The translations under genes and the position numbers were made by a program. 64,000 bases of DNA from DASXMT01 sp963755985 (GTDB lineage: Bacteria; Actinomycetota; Acidimicrobiia; Acidimicrobiales; RAAP-2), in contig CAVWLO010000003.1 in assembly GCA_963755985.1 (NCBI GenBank), forward strand, positions 310,001-374,000, given 5' to 3'. The notes below the pieces were generated by a model. The model searched no databases and had not been told where the DNA came from. It saw nothing but the letters and a program-made list of their open reading frames with translations. This document shows positions 35,653 through 43,836 of this stretch, in pieces; the stretch's first letter is position 1; each line of letters begins with the position of its first letter.

Positions 35653-35868
35653 ATGACCTTGGTCAACTTCGCGAGCAGTCGTGTAGGTCGGGGGGCGCGT
35701 GTTGCCGTAGGACCGGTGATGGTTGGCATAGGGCTAGCACTTGGTGGGGGATGGTTGACATGGCCGCTCGCCGGCCTCGTGCCACTGGCAGCTGGAGCGT
35801 CCGGCTTGTGTCTGATCGCGCCGTTCCTCCATCAGCCGTTGCGTACAACCGGGTCGAGGGGAGCTTGA
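35653..35868 (+). CDS. YgaP-like DUF2892 inner-membrane protein
   Basis: A 71-residue protein with two hydrophobic segments (VAVGPVMVGIGLALGGGWL and LVPLAAGASGLCLIAPFL), the pattern of DUF2892/YgaP transmembrane domains. In YgaP this domain anchors a rhodanese; here it stands alone, and a rhodanese occurs in the CoA-disulfide reductase gene of the same putative regulon. AAGGAA precedes ATG 35653. The operator/-10 at 35613-35631 drives it, and a methyltransferase follows after 3 bp. Confidence 0.82.
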   Translation: MTLVNFASSRVGRGARVAVGPVMVGIGLALGGGWLTWPLAGLVPLAAGASGLCLIAPFLHQPLRTTGSRGA

Positions 35869-35871
35869 CCA

Positions 35872-36477
35872 GTGGATCGCCACCAGTGGGATGGGCGTTA
35901 CAGCGGAGATGATTTGGTCTGGACAAGTACCCCGAACCAGTTTCTGGTCTCCGAGGTAGTCGACCTCCCGCCGGGTCGAGCGGTCGACCTTGCCTGCGGC
36001 GAGGGCCGCAATGCAGTGTGGCTTGCTGAGCAGGGCTGGGAGGTAACAGGGGTGGACTTCTCTCCCGTGGGTCTCGCAAAGGCGCGGCGGTTCGCTGCAC
36101 TCTGGAACGTAAAGGCCACCTGGCTTGAGTCTGCGGTGCAGGAGTGGAGACCTCCGCTGGAGGGATTCGATCTGGTGGCCATGCTGTATCTGCAGTTGCC
36201 GCAACCTGAGCGTTCGATCGCTGTCGACGTGGCCGCGTCCGCAGTGGCTCCGGGGGGCACGTTCCTGGTTGTGGCTCACGACCAGGAGAACTTGATCAGG
36301 GGTTTCGGTGGCCCACCGAACGCCGAAGTCCTCTACAAGGTTGCCGATGTCACCGAGGTTGCCGTTGAAGCCGGTCTGACTGTGGAGCGCGCCGAGCAGG
36401 TTGTCCGGGTCGTCGACACAGATACAGGGCCGAAGGAGGCAATTGACACCCTGGTCAGGGCCAAACGGCCAATGTGA
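35872..36477 (+). CDS. Class I SAM methyltransferase (TehB/thiopurine-like group)
   Basis: A 201-residue methyltransferase starting with HQWDGRYSGDDLVWTSTPN, a typical TehB-like lead. Motif I is RAVDLACGEGRNAVWLAEQG, followed by VTGVDFSPVGLAKAR and APGGTFLVVAHDQENL. Relatives methylate small thiols, tellurite or unknown acceptors, so S-methylation of sulfide or persulfide would fit the neighbourhood (inference). The GTG start lies 3 bp after the DUF2892 stop, so they are cotranscribed. Confidence 0.85.
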   Translation: MDRHQWDGRYSGDDLVWTSTPNQFLVSEVVDLPPGRAVDLACGEGRNAVWLAEQGWEVTGVDFSPVGLAKARRFAALWNVKATWLESAVQEWRPPLEGFDLVAMLYLQLPQPERSIAVDVAASAVAPGGTFLVVAHDQENLIRGFGGPPNAEVLYKVADVTEVAVEAGLTVERAEQVVRVVDTDTGPKEAIDTLVRAKRPM

Positions 36478-36646
36478 GGCTAAGCCAGGGCCTTTAGATC
36501 CGAAGGGTAAGGAGCTCCAATGGATCTCCTCCAACCAGCCGATCCGTTGCCACGCCAGCCAGTCGGGCGGGTATCCCGTGCTCGGCTGGACCTTCAGGGC
36601 GCGGGACCGAGCGCCGCTCGGACGGGACTCAAAGCAATTATCGGGA

Positions 36647-36665
36647 ATACCCCCGAGGGTATAAG
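36647..36665 (+). promoter_or_regulatory. CsoR/CstR-type operator with overlapping -10
   Basis: ATACCCCCGAGGGTAT (36647-36662) has perfect 6-bp arms. Its right arm forms TATAAG (36660-36665), a likely -10 for the thioredoxin-CsoR unit. A further half-site GGGTATC lies at 36678-36684. The thioredoxin start (TTG 36702) follows a GGAGAGGAG ribosome site. Confidence 0.75.
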
Positions 36666-36701
36666 CGTTTAGAGTGTGGGTATCCCGGAGAGGAGTGGGC
36701 C

Positions 36702-37078
36702 TTGGCAACCGTCGAACTGACAGAGCAGAATTTTGAGGGGGTCGTGAGCGAGAGGGGTATCGTCCTCGTCGACTTTGGGCGTCGTGGTGTGGACCTTGTC
36801 GGGCCTTCGCCCCAATCTTCGAAGCGGCATCCGAGCAGCACCCGGAGATCGTGTTTGGGAAGGTGGACACGGAGGCTGAGTTCGAATTGGCCGGCTCATT
36901 CGGGATTCGATCGATTCCCACGCTGATGGTCTTCTGCGACCAGATCATCGTCTTTTCGCAGCCCGGTGCGGTTCCAGCCGAAGCGCTCGAGAGCTTGATC
37001 ACCCAGGTCGCGGAGCTAGACATGGACGAAGTGCGACGCTTGGCGGGGCAGCAGAAGTCCGAGCTAAGCCAGTCATGA
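36702..37078 (+). pseudogene. Thioredoxin with a one-base deletion in the active-site codons
   Basis: From TTG 36702 the frame encodes ATVELTEQNFEGVV and GIVLVDF, then at 36774-36779 reads TTTGGG. With one additional T the frame continues perfectly as WASWCGPCRAFAPIFEAASE, then EIVFGKVDTEAEFELAGSFG and IRSIPTLMVFCDQ to the stop at 37078. That is a complete thioredoxin of about 125 residues with the W-C-G-P-C redox centre and cis-Pro (SIPT). As deposited the gene is broken. It is first in a unit with the CsoR-family gene and has the operator in front. Confidence 0.88.
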
Positions 37079-37137
37079 CCCGAGCGCCAATAGCGCGTGG
37101 CCACCGTGTCGGGCCCTAGGAGAGAGAGGATGAACTC

Positions 37138-37407
37138 ATGCAATTGCCTGATGAGGTGCTTGAGGACCTGAAGAAGCGGCTCCGACGTGTCGCCGGACAG
37201 GTGCAGGGTGTTGAGCGCATGCTGGCTGAGGGTCGGGAGTGCCGGGACGTGGTCACTCAACTGTCTGCAGCCACGAAAGCGTTGGAACAGGCTGGCTTCA
37301 AGCTCATCTCCTCGGGCCTTGTCTACTGCCTGGAGAATCCTGAGGAGGCTGCGGCCGACGGGTACGCCATCGACGAGGTCCAGCGGATGTTTATGAAGCT
37401 GGCGTGA
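37138..37407 (+). CDS. CsoR/RcnR/CstR family repressor, CstR-like cysteine pair
   Basis: An 89-residue all-helical DUF156 repressor: RLRRVAGQVQGVERMLAEG, then ECRDVVTQLSAATKALEQAG and VYCLENPEEAAADGYAIDE. The cysteines are Cys35 and Cys64, spaced 29 apart as in CsoR and CstR. The His that CsoR uses for copper four residues before the second Cys is Gly60 here, so persulfide-sensing CstR is a better model than a copper sensor. AGGAGAGAGAGG precedes ATG 37138. Five operators of the matching type lie within 5 kb. Confidence 0.9.
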   Translation: MQLPDEVLEDLKKRLRRVAGQVQGVERMLAEGRECRDVVTQLSAATKALEQAGFKLISSGLVYCLENPEEAAADGYAIDEVQRMFMKLA

Positions 37408-37408
37408 G

Positions 37409-37550
37409 GTGGAGAAGGTGACCTCATTCGAAACGGTCCTCCCCCATACTCTGAGTGAGTGCGAGGCGAACGTCCGGGGCGCCCTCGAGGAGAACGGTTT
37501 CGTGTCCTGACCGAGATCGATGTCGCCATCCCCGGCATGTGGGTGGGTGT
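37409..37550 (+). pseudogene. DUF302 N-terminal remnant, frameshifted
   Basis: Starting one base after the csoR-like stop, GTG 37409 opens KVTSFETVLPHTLSECEANV and ALEENGFVS then a stop at 37508. In the next frame RVLTEIDVA follows. Put together this is the DUF302 beginning (V-R-x-A-L-x-E-x-G-F-G-V-L-T-E-I-D-V). The remainder of the domain, including its conserved K-L-G and A-C-N-P blocks, is missing. DUF302 genes are commonly linked to thiol and sulfur genes. Confidence 0.65.
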
Positions 37551-38013
37551 CCGACAAAGGAGCGGCGGACTCGATGCGGTGGATTGTCTGGGCCCATGTG
37601 CCAGCCTGCCGCGCCTAGATGCACCCCATGGAGGACGAACCGCACTGTTCCATGTTCGGGGGATCGCATTGTCCGGATGGCCTCGACGCGGTCCGGGGCG
37701 CACTTCATTCTCCGAGGTCGAACTCGAATCCCACCCAGAGTCGCTGTGTCAGCTGGGGAGGTTGTTGAATCCGACCTTAGGGCGTCATGCGCGAGGAGCC
37801 TCCGCTGTCCGAACCGGGTTCTCCCCGGCGTGTCAACGGCCACCGGGTTCTCCCCCACTGGTGGCCATGTGATTTCCCCAAGATACGGCCATCGTGCTCC
37901 CCAGGTATGCCACGGATTCCCCCACCCTTTGCACTCGATTCATCGGGTCAGGGGCTTCACCCCCTTCCCGCTGGTGGCGTCTTGAAGTCGGATACGTCGA
38001 CTCGTTGACCTGG
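37551..38013. other. Non-coding or degenerate stretch
   Basis: About 460 bp between the DUF302 remnant and the end of the MMPL gene. Several overlapping open frames on both strands have no recognisable signature. Likely the eroded remainder of the DUF302 gene plus spacer. Confidence 0.45.
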
Positions 38014-40260
38014 TCAGTGCGAAAACTTCACCTTGGGCAGGATGCGGCCGAGCCACTTCGTCTGGCGCCATGCGCTGTGTCCTCCGAGCCGCAGTACCAC
38101 CGGGAGCACGACCAGTCGCACCACCAGGGCGTCGAGGGCCACGGCGATCGCCAGGATCACGCCCATCTCCTTGGGGGCCAGGGGCCCGGACAAGGCGAAC
38201 GTCAGAAACACGGCGACCATGACGGCGCCAGCAGACAGGACCACTCGTCCCGAGGTCCGCATCGAGCCGATCATGGCGTGCTCGGGGTCCGGGTGCGTCT
38301 CATAGCGCTCCTTGGCCGCCGACAGCATGAACAGCGTGTAGTCCATGGCCACGCCGAAGACCATGGCACCGAAGAAGAGCGGGGCCCAGGCGTCGATGAA
38401 GCCCTGGGGCTGGAAGCCCAGCGGACCGGCCAGGAAGCCGTTCTGGAAGATGAGCCGCCCGATGCCGAAGGCGCCGGCCACCGACAGTGCGGTGATCAGG
38501 ACGCCCATCGCCGCGATCAACGGGGCCCCGAGGGCGATCAGCAGCAGCAGGAATCCGAGCACGCCCAGAATGCCGAGGACCCACGGAGTATGTGACGCCA
38601 GGGTCTGCTGGAGATCGTGGTTCTCGGCCGCAGCTCCGCCGATCAGTGTCCCGGCCGGAAGGACTTGCCGGAGGTGGTCGATGGTGGCAGCCGTCGTGGT
38701 GGTCGAAGGCCCGGTGGTCGGGACCACCTGGTTGAGGGTCCACCCGGCGTTGGTCTGCCCAGGGACAACACCGGCCACGCCAGTCGTGTGGGCGAGGACG
38801 GCCATGGCTTGTGTCTGCTCACCTGCGGGAACGACCACCTGCAGCGTGCCTGGTGAACCCGGACCGAAAGCGCTGGTGACCTGGTCGTAACCGACGCTGG
38901 CGTTGGCGCTGGGCGGGACGATGGTGATCGAAGGCATGTTGGTCCGCATGCCGATGACCGGCGCGCCGGCAAGCAGCAGAAAGATCAGGGCGGCAGCACC
39001 GATCGGGAAGGGGTGTCGCCAGATGAACTTCCCCCAGGAGTGCAGCATCCGGTCGAGCAGACCTTCGCCCTCGGGCCGAGGTCCTCGGCGCAGTCGGATC
39101 TTGCCCTTGTTGATGTTGGTCCCGAGCTTGCCGAGGACCGCCGGCAAGAGGGTGAGGGTCGCGGCCAGAACCGCCACGACGGACAACATGATCCCGAAGG
39201 CCATGGAGCGGAACGCCGGGCTCGGAACGATCAGGATTGCAGCCAGTGAGGCCAACACGGTGAGCGCGCTGAAAGCCACAGCCTTCCCGGCCGTGTCCAT
39301 CGTCTCCGCCACCGACGCCACGATCGCCTGGCGGTCGCCCGGCGGGGCTCCCCGCCGCTTGAGGGCGGAACGGAACCGCATGACGAGGAAGAGGGCGTAG
39401 TCGATCCCCAGGGCCAGGGCGAACATGAGGGCGAAGTTGAGCGCCCAGATGGATACCGGGGTGACTTTGGTGGTGATGACCAGAGCACCGGCGGCGACCA
39501 GTAGACCGGCCATCGTGAGAAGTAGCGGAAGGCCGGCCGCCACCAGGCTGCCGAAAGCGATCACGAGAATGATGATCGTCACCGGCCAGGACAGCATCTC
39601 CGACCGCAGCATGGCCGACCGGTTCGCCGTGTTGAAGTCGGCCCACAGGGCGCTTCCCCCGGTGAGGGTCACGGTGACGCCCGACGAGGATAGAGCCGTC
39701 AGTTTCGGCTGCAAGGCATCGGCTGCCTGTACCATCTTGTTGGAATCCCCAGCTGATCCTGCGGTGATGATGGCGGTCCGGCCGTCACGGGAGATCGAGA
39801 CCCCGGGCTGCGGCGGGACCACGGTGGAGACCCGGGGATCGCCGCGGAGCACGTTGGTCGCCTTGGCCACGATGGCCTGGGCCCGTGGGTCCGACACGAT
39901 CGGACGGTGGCGGTCGACGATGACGACCTGCAGACCTGTCGCATCCAGCCCCGAGAAGTCTTTCTGGGCAATGGCCCGTGCCGCCACGGACTGGCTGTTG
40001 GAGGCTTGCCACCCGGCCCCAGCGAGCGCGCTCTCGACGTGGACCGCGAAGACACCGAAGACGATGACGACGAGGAGCCATGCGATGAGGACTCGGCGGA
40101 AGTGTGTGGCAGCCCATGTGCCAAGTCGGGCGAATGGGCTGGGACGCCCTGCCTGGGCCGTACGCCCGTCCCCCTGGGCTCCGTTCAAGGACGGGTCGTG
40201 GGTTTCATCGTCTGGAGCGGCAGGCGGTGCTTCGAGGCCGGTACTTGGGGAAACTGTCAT
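38014..40260 (-). CDS. MMPL-family (RND) transporter
   Basis: A 748-residue MMPL/RND protein with 12 predicted membrane helices in two repeats. Helix 1 (VLIAWLLVVIVFGVFAVHV) is followed by an extracytoplasmic domain, then helices with LGIDYALFLVMRFR and, in the second half, FGVAMDYTLFMLSAAKERY, the conserved Asp-Tyr proton-relay motifs. MMPL proteins export lipids or siderophores. Here three operators of the sulfur island lie upstream, so control by the CstR-like repressor is likely and the cargo may be sulfur-related or lipidic (open). Confidence 0.9.
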   Translation of the reverse strand: MTVSPSTGLEAPPAAPDDETHDPSLNGAQGDGRTAQAGRPSPFARLGTWAATHFRRVLIAWLLVVIVFGVFAVHVESALAGAGWQASNSQSVAARAIAQKDFSGLDATGLQVVIVDRHRPIVSDPRAQAIVAKATNVLRGDPRVSTVVPPQPGVSISRDGRTAIITAGSAGDSNKMVQAADALQPKLTALSSSGVTVTLTGGSALWADFNTANRSAMLRSEMLSWPVTIIILVIAFGSLVAAGLPLLLTMAGLLVAAGALVITTKVTPVSIWALNFALMFALALGIDYALFLVMRFRSALKRRGAPPGDRQAIVASVAETMDTAGKAVAFSALTVLASLAAILIVPSPAFRSMAFGIMLSVVAVLAATLTLLPAVLGKLGTNINKGKIRLRRGPRPEGEGLLDRMLHSWGKFIWRHPFPIGAAALIFLLLAGAPVIGMRTNMPSITIVPPSANASVGYDQVTSAFGPGSPGTLQVVVPAGEQTQAMAVLAHTTGVAGVVPGQTNAGWTLNQVVPTTGPSTTTTAATIDHLRQVLPAGTLIGGAAAENHDLQQTLASHTPWVLGILGVLGFLLLLIALGAPLIAAMGVLITALSVAGAFGIGRLIFQNGFLAGPLGFQPQGFIDAWAPLFFGAMVFGVAMDYTLFMLSAAKERYETHPDPEHAMIGSMRTSGRVVLSAGAVMVAVFLTFALSGPLAPKEMGVILAIAVALDALVVRLVVLPVVLRLGGHSAWRQTKWLGRILPKVKFSH

Positions 40261-40293
40261 GGGGAGCAGTCCTTTGGGTCAGGCTGTCTTCTT

Positions 40294-40342
40294 ATACCTA
40301 TAGGGGTATAGGAACAACCATACAAGATACCCCTATGGGTAT
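40294..40342. promoter_or_regulatory. Two CsoR/CstR-type operators in front of the MMPL gene
   Basis: ATACCTATAGGGGTAT (40294-40309) and ATACCCCTATGGGTAT (40327-40342). The second extends to a perfect 7-4-7 inverted repeat with flanking G and C. Their centres are 33 bp apart, three helical turns, allowing binding on one DNA face. They lie in the divergent region between the MMPL gene and the Cys-rich/CoA-disulfide-reductase unit. Confidence 0.8.
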
Positions 40343-40395
40343 CAACCGTCGCCCGGGCGAGCCTGATGCTCCGTTGCGGGAGGCGCCGGGTCCTG

Positions 40396-40411
40396 ATACC
40401 CTGTGGGGTAT
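40396..40411 (+). promoter_or_regulatory. CsoR/CstR-type operator overlapping the start of the Cys-rich gene
   Basis: ATACCCTGTGGGGTAT has perfect 6-bp arms, and its last two bases are the first two of the ATG at 40410. The GGGG within it is also the only ribosome-site-like stretch, so operator, translation signal and start codon are superimposed. Either the message is leaderless or transcription starts upstream near the other operators. Confidence 0.72.
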
Positions 40412-40571
40412 GTGCAGAGTTGCCAAACGCAAGAAGTGCGGTCGTCCGACGTGGAAGGGCTGTGGAGCCCACGTCGGTCAAGTATTGGGTGACGTGCCGA
40501 GGGATGAGCGCTGTCAGTGTCGGACTACTCAGGCGCCAGCTGCCAAGAGAAGGTCGCGGTTCTCTCGATGA
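40410..40571 (+). CDS. 53-residue Cys-rich, basic small protein (probable zinc ribbon)
   Basis: A tiny protein with cysteines at positions 2, 10, 18, 35 and 37 and a core of C-G-R-P-T-W-K-G-C-G-A-H-V, then V-P-x-x-x-R-C-Q-C and a basic tail. I recall similar short actinobacterial proteins (M-C-R-x-V-x-C-x-x-C-G-K-x-T-W-x-G-C-G-x-H) of unknown function. Its TGA overlaps the ATG of the CoA-disulfide reductase (ATGA at 40568), which supports both starts and suggests translational coupling. Possible metal- or persulfide-binding chaperone. Confidence 0.72.
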   Translation: MCRVAKRKKCGRPTWKGCGAHVGQVLGDVPRDERCQCRTTQAPAAKRRSRFSR

Positions 40572-42247
40572 CGAAGGGACTCGGTGATGAGAGCAGCCGG
40601 GTGGTGATCGTTGGCGGCGTGGCCGGAGGGATGTCCACCGCCACTCGGCTTCGCCGTCTGGACGCCGACGTCATGATCACCGTCCTCGAGCGGTCAGGCC
40701 ATGTGTCGTTCGCCAACTGCGGGCTGCCGTACTTCGTCGGCGGCCTCATCGAGGAGGAGGAGGATCTGACGCTTCAGACCCCCGAACAGCTCTTCGATCG
40801 CTTTCGCCTCGATGTCAGAGTCAACCAGGAGGTGACAGCGATCAACAGGGCGGCTGGCACTGTCCGGACCCGGTCGACCGTCAGCGGCGAAGAAGGAGTC
40901 GTGGCCTACGACAAACTGGTCCTGAGCATGGGCGCGGCTCCGGTGAGGCCCCCGATCCCCGGCTACGACAGAGTGCGGACGCTGAGGACGGTCGAAGACG
41001 CCGCCCGGCTGGCCACGGAGGTCGACGTGGCGCCAACCACAGCGGTCGTGATCGGTGCCGGCTTCATCGGCCTGGAGATGGCGGAGAATCTCGTGGTACA
41101 GGGCATTGGGGTCACCATCGTCGAGGCCGCCCCACAAGTCCTGGCTCCACTGGACCCTGAGATGGCCATCCTTGTGCGTGACGAACTAGTGGCCCACGGT
41201 GTCGCGGTCGAAACGGGGGTGTCCGTCGCCTCCGTGGAGGAGCACTCGATCGCCCTGAGCGACGGGCGCGTTGTCTCAGCCGAGGTCGTCGTCGGGGCCA
41301 TTGGAGTCAGGCCGGATGTCCGCCTGGCCGAACTGGCCGGGCTCGACCTCGGACCGAGTGGCGGTATCGCCGTGAACAAAGCAAATCAGACAAACGACCC
41401 GGACATCTATGCCGTGGGTGATGCCACGGAGAAGCCAGATGCGATCTCCCACGCCACCTCGCTCATCGCCTTGGCCAATGTGGCCAACCGCCAGGGTCGG
41501 AGGGTGGCGGACCACATCGCAGGGCGTCCGTCGCGGACTGTCCCATCCCTTGGTACGGCCATCGTGAAGGCCTTTGACGTCGTCGCTGCCACGGTTGGGT
41601 GGAACGAAGGACGACTTCGCGCCGCTGGCCGCCCTTTCCGGGCGATTCACTCGCACCCGTTCAACCACGCGACCTACTACCCGGGGGCGACCCGCATGGC
41701 TGCGAAGCTGATCTTCGACCCGAACGACGGCACGATCCTGGGGGCGCAGATCGTCGGCCGGAACGGCGTGGACAAACGAATCGATGTCATCGCCACGGCA
41801 ATGGCCGGCGGGATCGCGGCTGATCAGCTCGCCGACCTCGAATTGGCCTACGCGCCGCCCTTCTCTTCAGCCAAAGATCCCGTCAACCTTCTCGGCTACA
41901 TGGCAGAGAACGTTCTGAGCGGGGACTGCGACATCGTGAGTCCGATGGATTTAGGCCACCTTGTCGACAAGGGATGGCCACTTATCGATGTGCGGACTGC
42001 CGAGGAGCACGCTGCAGGCGCCATCGACGGTTCGATCAATCTCCCGATCGATTCGCTCCGGGACGGCCTGGCATCGCTGGGCCGTGGCCCAGTCGTGGTC
42101 TACTGCCAGGTGGGCCAGCGAGGACATACCGCCACCGCGCTGATGCAAGAGCTTGGAATCCGTGCACGAAATCTAGATGGGGGCTATCAGACCTGGTTGG
42201 CATGGACGAGAGCCCAGGAAGGGGTTCCGAATGCGTCAATCGGCTAG
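40568..42247 (+). CDS. CoA-disulfide reductase fused to a rhodanese domain
   Basis: A 559-residue flavoprotein. FAD motif VVIVGGVAGGMSTATRLRRL at the start, the redox Cys51 in SFANCGLPYFVGG, NAD motif VVIGAGFIGLEMAENLV at about 160 and FAD motif IYAVGDATE at about 280. The dimerisation domain has HPFNHATYYPGA. From about 460 a rhodanese domain follows with catalytic Cys513 in YCQVGQRGHTA. Such CoADR-Rhd enzymes reduce CoA persulfide and polysulfide with NADH. It is coupled to the Cys-rich small protein and preceded by CstR-type operators. Confidence 0.92.
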   Translation: MTKGLGDESSRVVIVGGVAGGMSTATRLRRLDADVMITVLERSGHVSFANCGLPYFVGGLIEEEEDLTLQTPEQLFDRFRLDVRVNQEVTAINRAAGTVRTRSTVSGEEGVVAYDKLVLSMGAAPVRPPIPGYDRVRTLRTVEDAARLATEVDVAPTTAVVIGAGFIGLEMAENLVVQGIGVTIVEAAPQVLAPLDPEMAILVRDELVAHGVAVETGVSVASVEEHSIALSDGRVVSAEVVVGAIGVRPDVRLAELAGLDLGPSGGIAVNKANQTNDPDIYAVGDATEKPDAISHATSLIALANVANRQGRRVADHIAGRPSRTVPSLGTAIVKAFDVVAATVGWNEGRLRAAGRPFRAIHSHPFNHATYYPGATRMAAKLIFDPNDGTILGAQIVGRNGVDKRIDVIATAMAGGIAADQLADLELAYAPPFSSAKDPVNLLGYMAENVLSGDCDIVSPMDLGHLVDKGWPLIDVRTAEEHAAGAIDGSINLPIDSLRDGLASLGRGPVVVYCQVGQRGHTATALMQELGIRARNLDGGYQTWLAWTRAQEGVPNASIG

Positions 42248-42669
42248 TACACATTGCCAGCTCTGCTGCGATGGCGGATTCTCAGGCAAGGACTGACGGT
42301 TCTGGTGGGACTGGCAGGTTAGAACGTGTCGATGACTCCCCGTATTGGATGAGGACTCGGTTGATCTACCGCCCGGAGCTGTAGACCCTCACATAAAGCA
42401 GACCGGGTTCCGCCTGCTATTGCGATTACCCCCGTTCGCCTACGGTAAGAGGCTGCGTCGGATAGGACCAGACGGTGCCCCGTAAAGCACACCAACCCCC
42501 CCTCGAATGGCAACGACGCGGGGCGCTCGGTCGGAGCAGGCGACATTGCGCCCATCGACCCGGCGAACTGGGCGACCCCCGAGGCACGGCTCCAGAGAGA
42601 TGGCGGATGACACAATGGAAGCAAATAGGCGGACCGGCCGATTCGGCTGACACAGAAGCGAGACTGAAG
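42248..42669. other. Intergenic region without recognisable gene
   Basis: About 420 bp after the CoA-disulfide reductase. Open frames here show no domain signature. The only notable point is an ATG at 42607 in frame with the next gene, which could extend that protein by 21 residues. Confidence 0.45.
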
Positions 42670-42975
42670 ATGTCGGCAACTCTCAAGCTGGCGCATAGAG
42701 CGATCGGAGTGGAGGTCCGTCGTGGCGCGTTCGATGTCGTAGTCGACGGTGAGCGTGTCGGGTCGCTCGAAATGAACGACACGATCGAGATACCAATCGA
42801 AGCTGGGCAACATACCCTGCAGGTCCGCAACGGCCGAAACTTGAGCCGCACTCTGACCTTTGACGCGGCCGAGAGCCAGGTCGTCGCCTTTCGATGCACC
42901 GGAAAGAGGTTCTTGCCGATCTTTCTGGTGTCGTTCGTCGTCCCACGGCTGGCGCTTTCGCTCCGCCCAGAGTAG
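42670..42975 (+). CDS. Small beta-domain (PEGA-like) protein of unknown function
   Basis: A 101-residue protein: LKLAHRAIGVEVRRGAFDVV, DGERVGSLEMNDTIEIPIEA, GQHTLQVRNGRNLSRTLTFD, a Cys in FRCTGKR and a hydrophobic C-terminus. The repetitive beta-strand pattern resembles PEGA-like or carboxypeptidase-regulatory domains, with one C-terminal membrane-like helix. Start alternatives are ATG 42607 and 42670. It runs into the convergent LysR relic. Confidence 0.65.
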   Translation: MSATLKLAHRAIGVEVRRGAFDVVVDGERVGSLEMNDTIEIPIEAGQHTLQVRNGRNLSRTLTFDAAESQVVAFRCTGKRFLPIFLVSFVVPRLALSLRPE

Positions 42976-43668
42976 TAGGGGTTCTCAGAATCGAAAGCTT
43001 CCTAAGCCACTCATCCCAAAGAGCACCTGTGCAAACCGACGCTACGCGCACGGCCAGCTCAGCGAATCGTGCGGCGGCAGGGGAGAGGGCACCGGCCCGA
43101 TGCACCAGGGCCAGTTCCCGGAGGACTGGGGGGTCAGCTCGGGCGACAACGGCACCGGGCTGTTCGGCGACTAGGGCCATCGACTCAGGCACCAGCGCAG
43201 CATCGGCGCCGGCCAGAACGAGGGGAAGGATGGCGTCTCGCTGAGCCGATATGACCGCCAACTTCGGATCCAGACCAACCGAAGCCAGACGCTCATCGAA
43301 GAGACGTCGTGTCGAAGTCCCCTACGGGAGATACCACGAACAGCGTGTTCGCGAAGTCGATCAGTGCCGCCCATGCGGTGACGCTGCTCGTTGTGCCCGG
43401 GGGAAGAATGAAAACGAGCACCTGTGACCCAGGTCCGGTGGACTCGAGCGCGCTGGGGACGCGTAGGTATCAGTGAACCCCGGCTCGGAGGTTCCGGTCT
43501 CGACCGGTTCGAACAGCTCGCGAGAGTCCTCGGGAGCGGCGAGGCCGACGCCAATGCCCGGATATTGACTACGGAACCGGCCGATGAGGGTCGCCGTGGG
43601 GAGCGGCGAGGCCGACGCCAATGCCCGGATATTGACTACGGAACCGGCCGATGAGGGTCGCCGTGGGG
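42962..43668 (-). pseudogene. LysR-family regulator relic (substrate-binding domain, several frameshifts)
   Basis: Three frames together spell a LysR effector domain: ATLIGRFRSQYPGIGVGLAA (minus strand, near 43600), then a stretch equivalent to A-L-V-L-P-P-G-T-T around 43400, then AVISAQRDAILPLVLAGADA and ALVPESMALVAEQPGAVVAR down to about 43000. The DNA-binding domain is absent. A 67-bp tandem duplication at 43535-43668 is responsible for part of the disruption. It is divergent from an MFS exporter that it may once have controlled. Confidence 0.7.
43535..43668. repeat. Perfect 67-bp tandem duplication in the LysR relic
   Basis: Two identical 67-bp copies (43535-43601 and 43602-43668), followed by 10 bp of a third. 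Since 67 is not a multiple of three, the duplication shifts the reading frame of the LysR gene. Perfect identity suggests that it is recent, or that it is an assembly artefact. Confidence 0.93.
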
Positions 43669-43836
43669 AGCGGCGAGGGTCGGAAGGCACGCCAGGGACA
43701 GGACGCCTCACTCCAAGCCAGTGACGGCGGTCACCGCAGCAGGGTTGGAGGCGACGCGTATCCATTTGCAAAGCTTATCGGTATACCAAGGAATATCTAT
43801 TATCATTCTGGAAAGAAGACCGGCACAATCGAAGGA

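Noticed and set aside
35734..37557. 607-codon minus-strand frame across the sulfur island
   Set aside because: It is antisense to DUF2892, methyltransferase, thioredoxin and CsoR-like genes, all with clear signatures.
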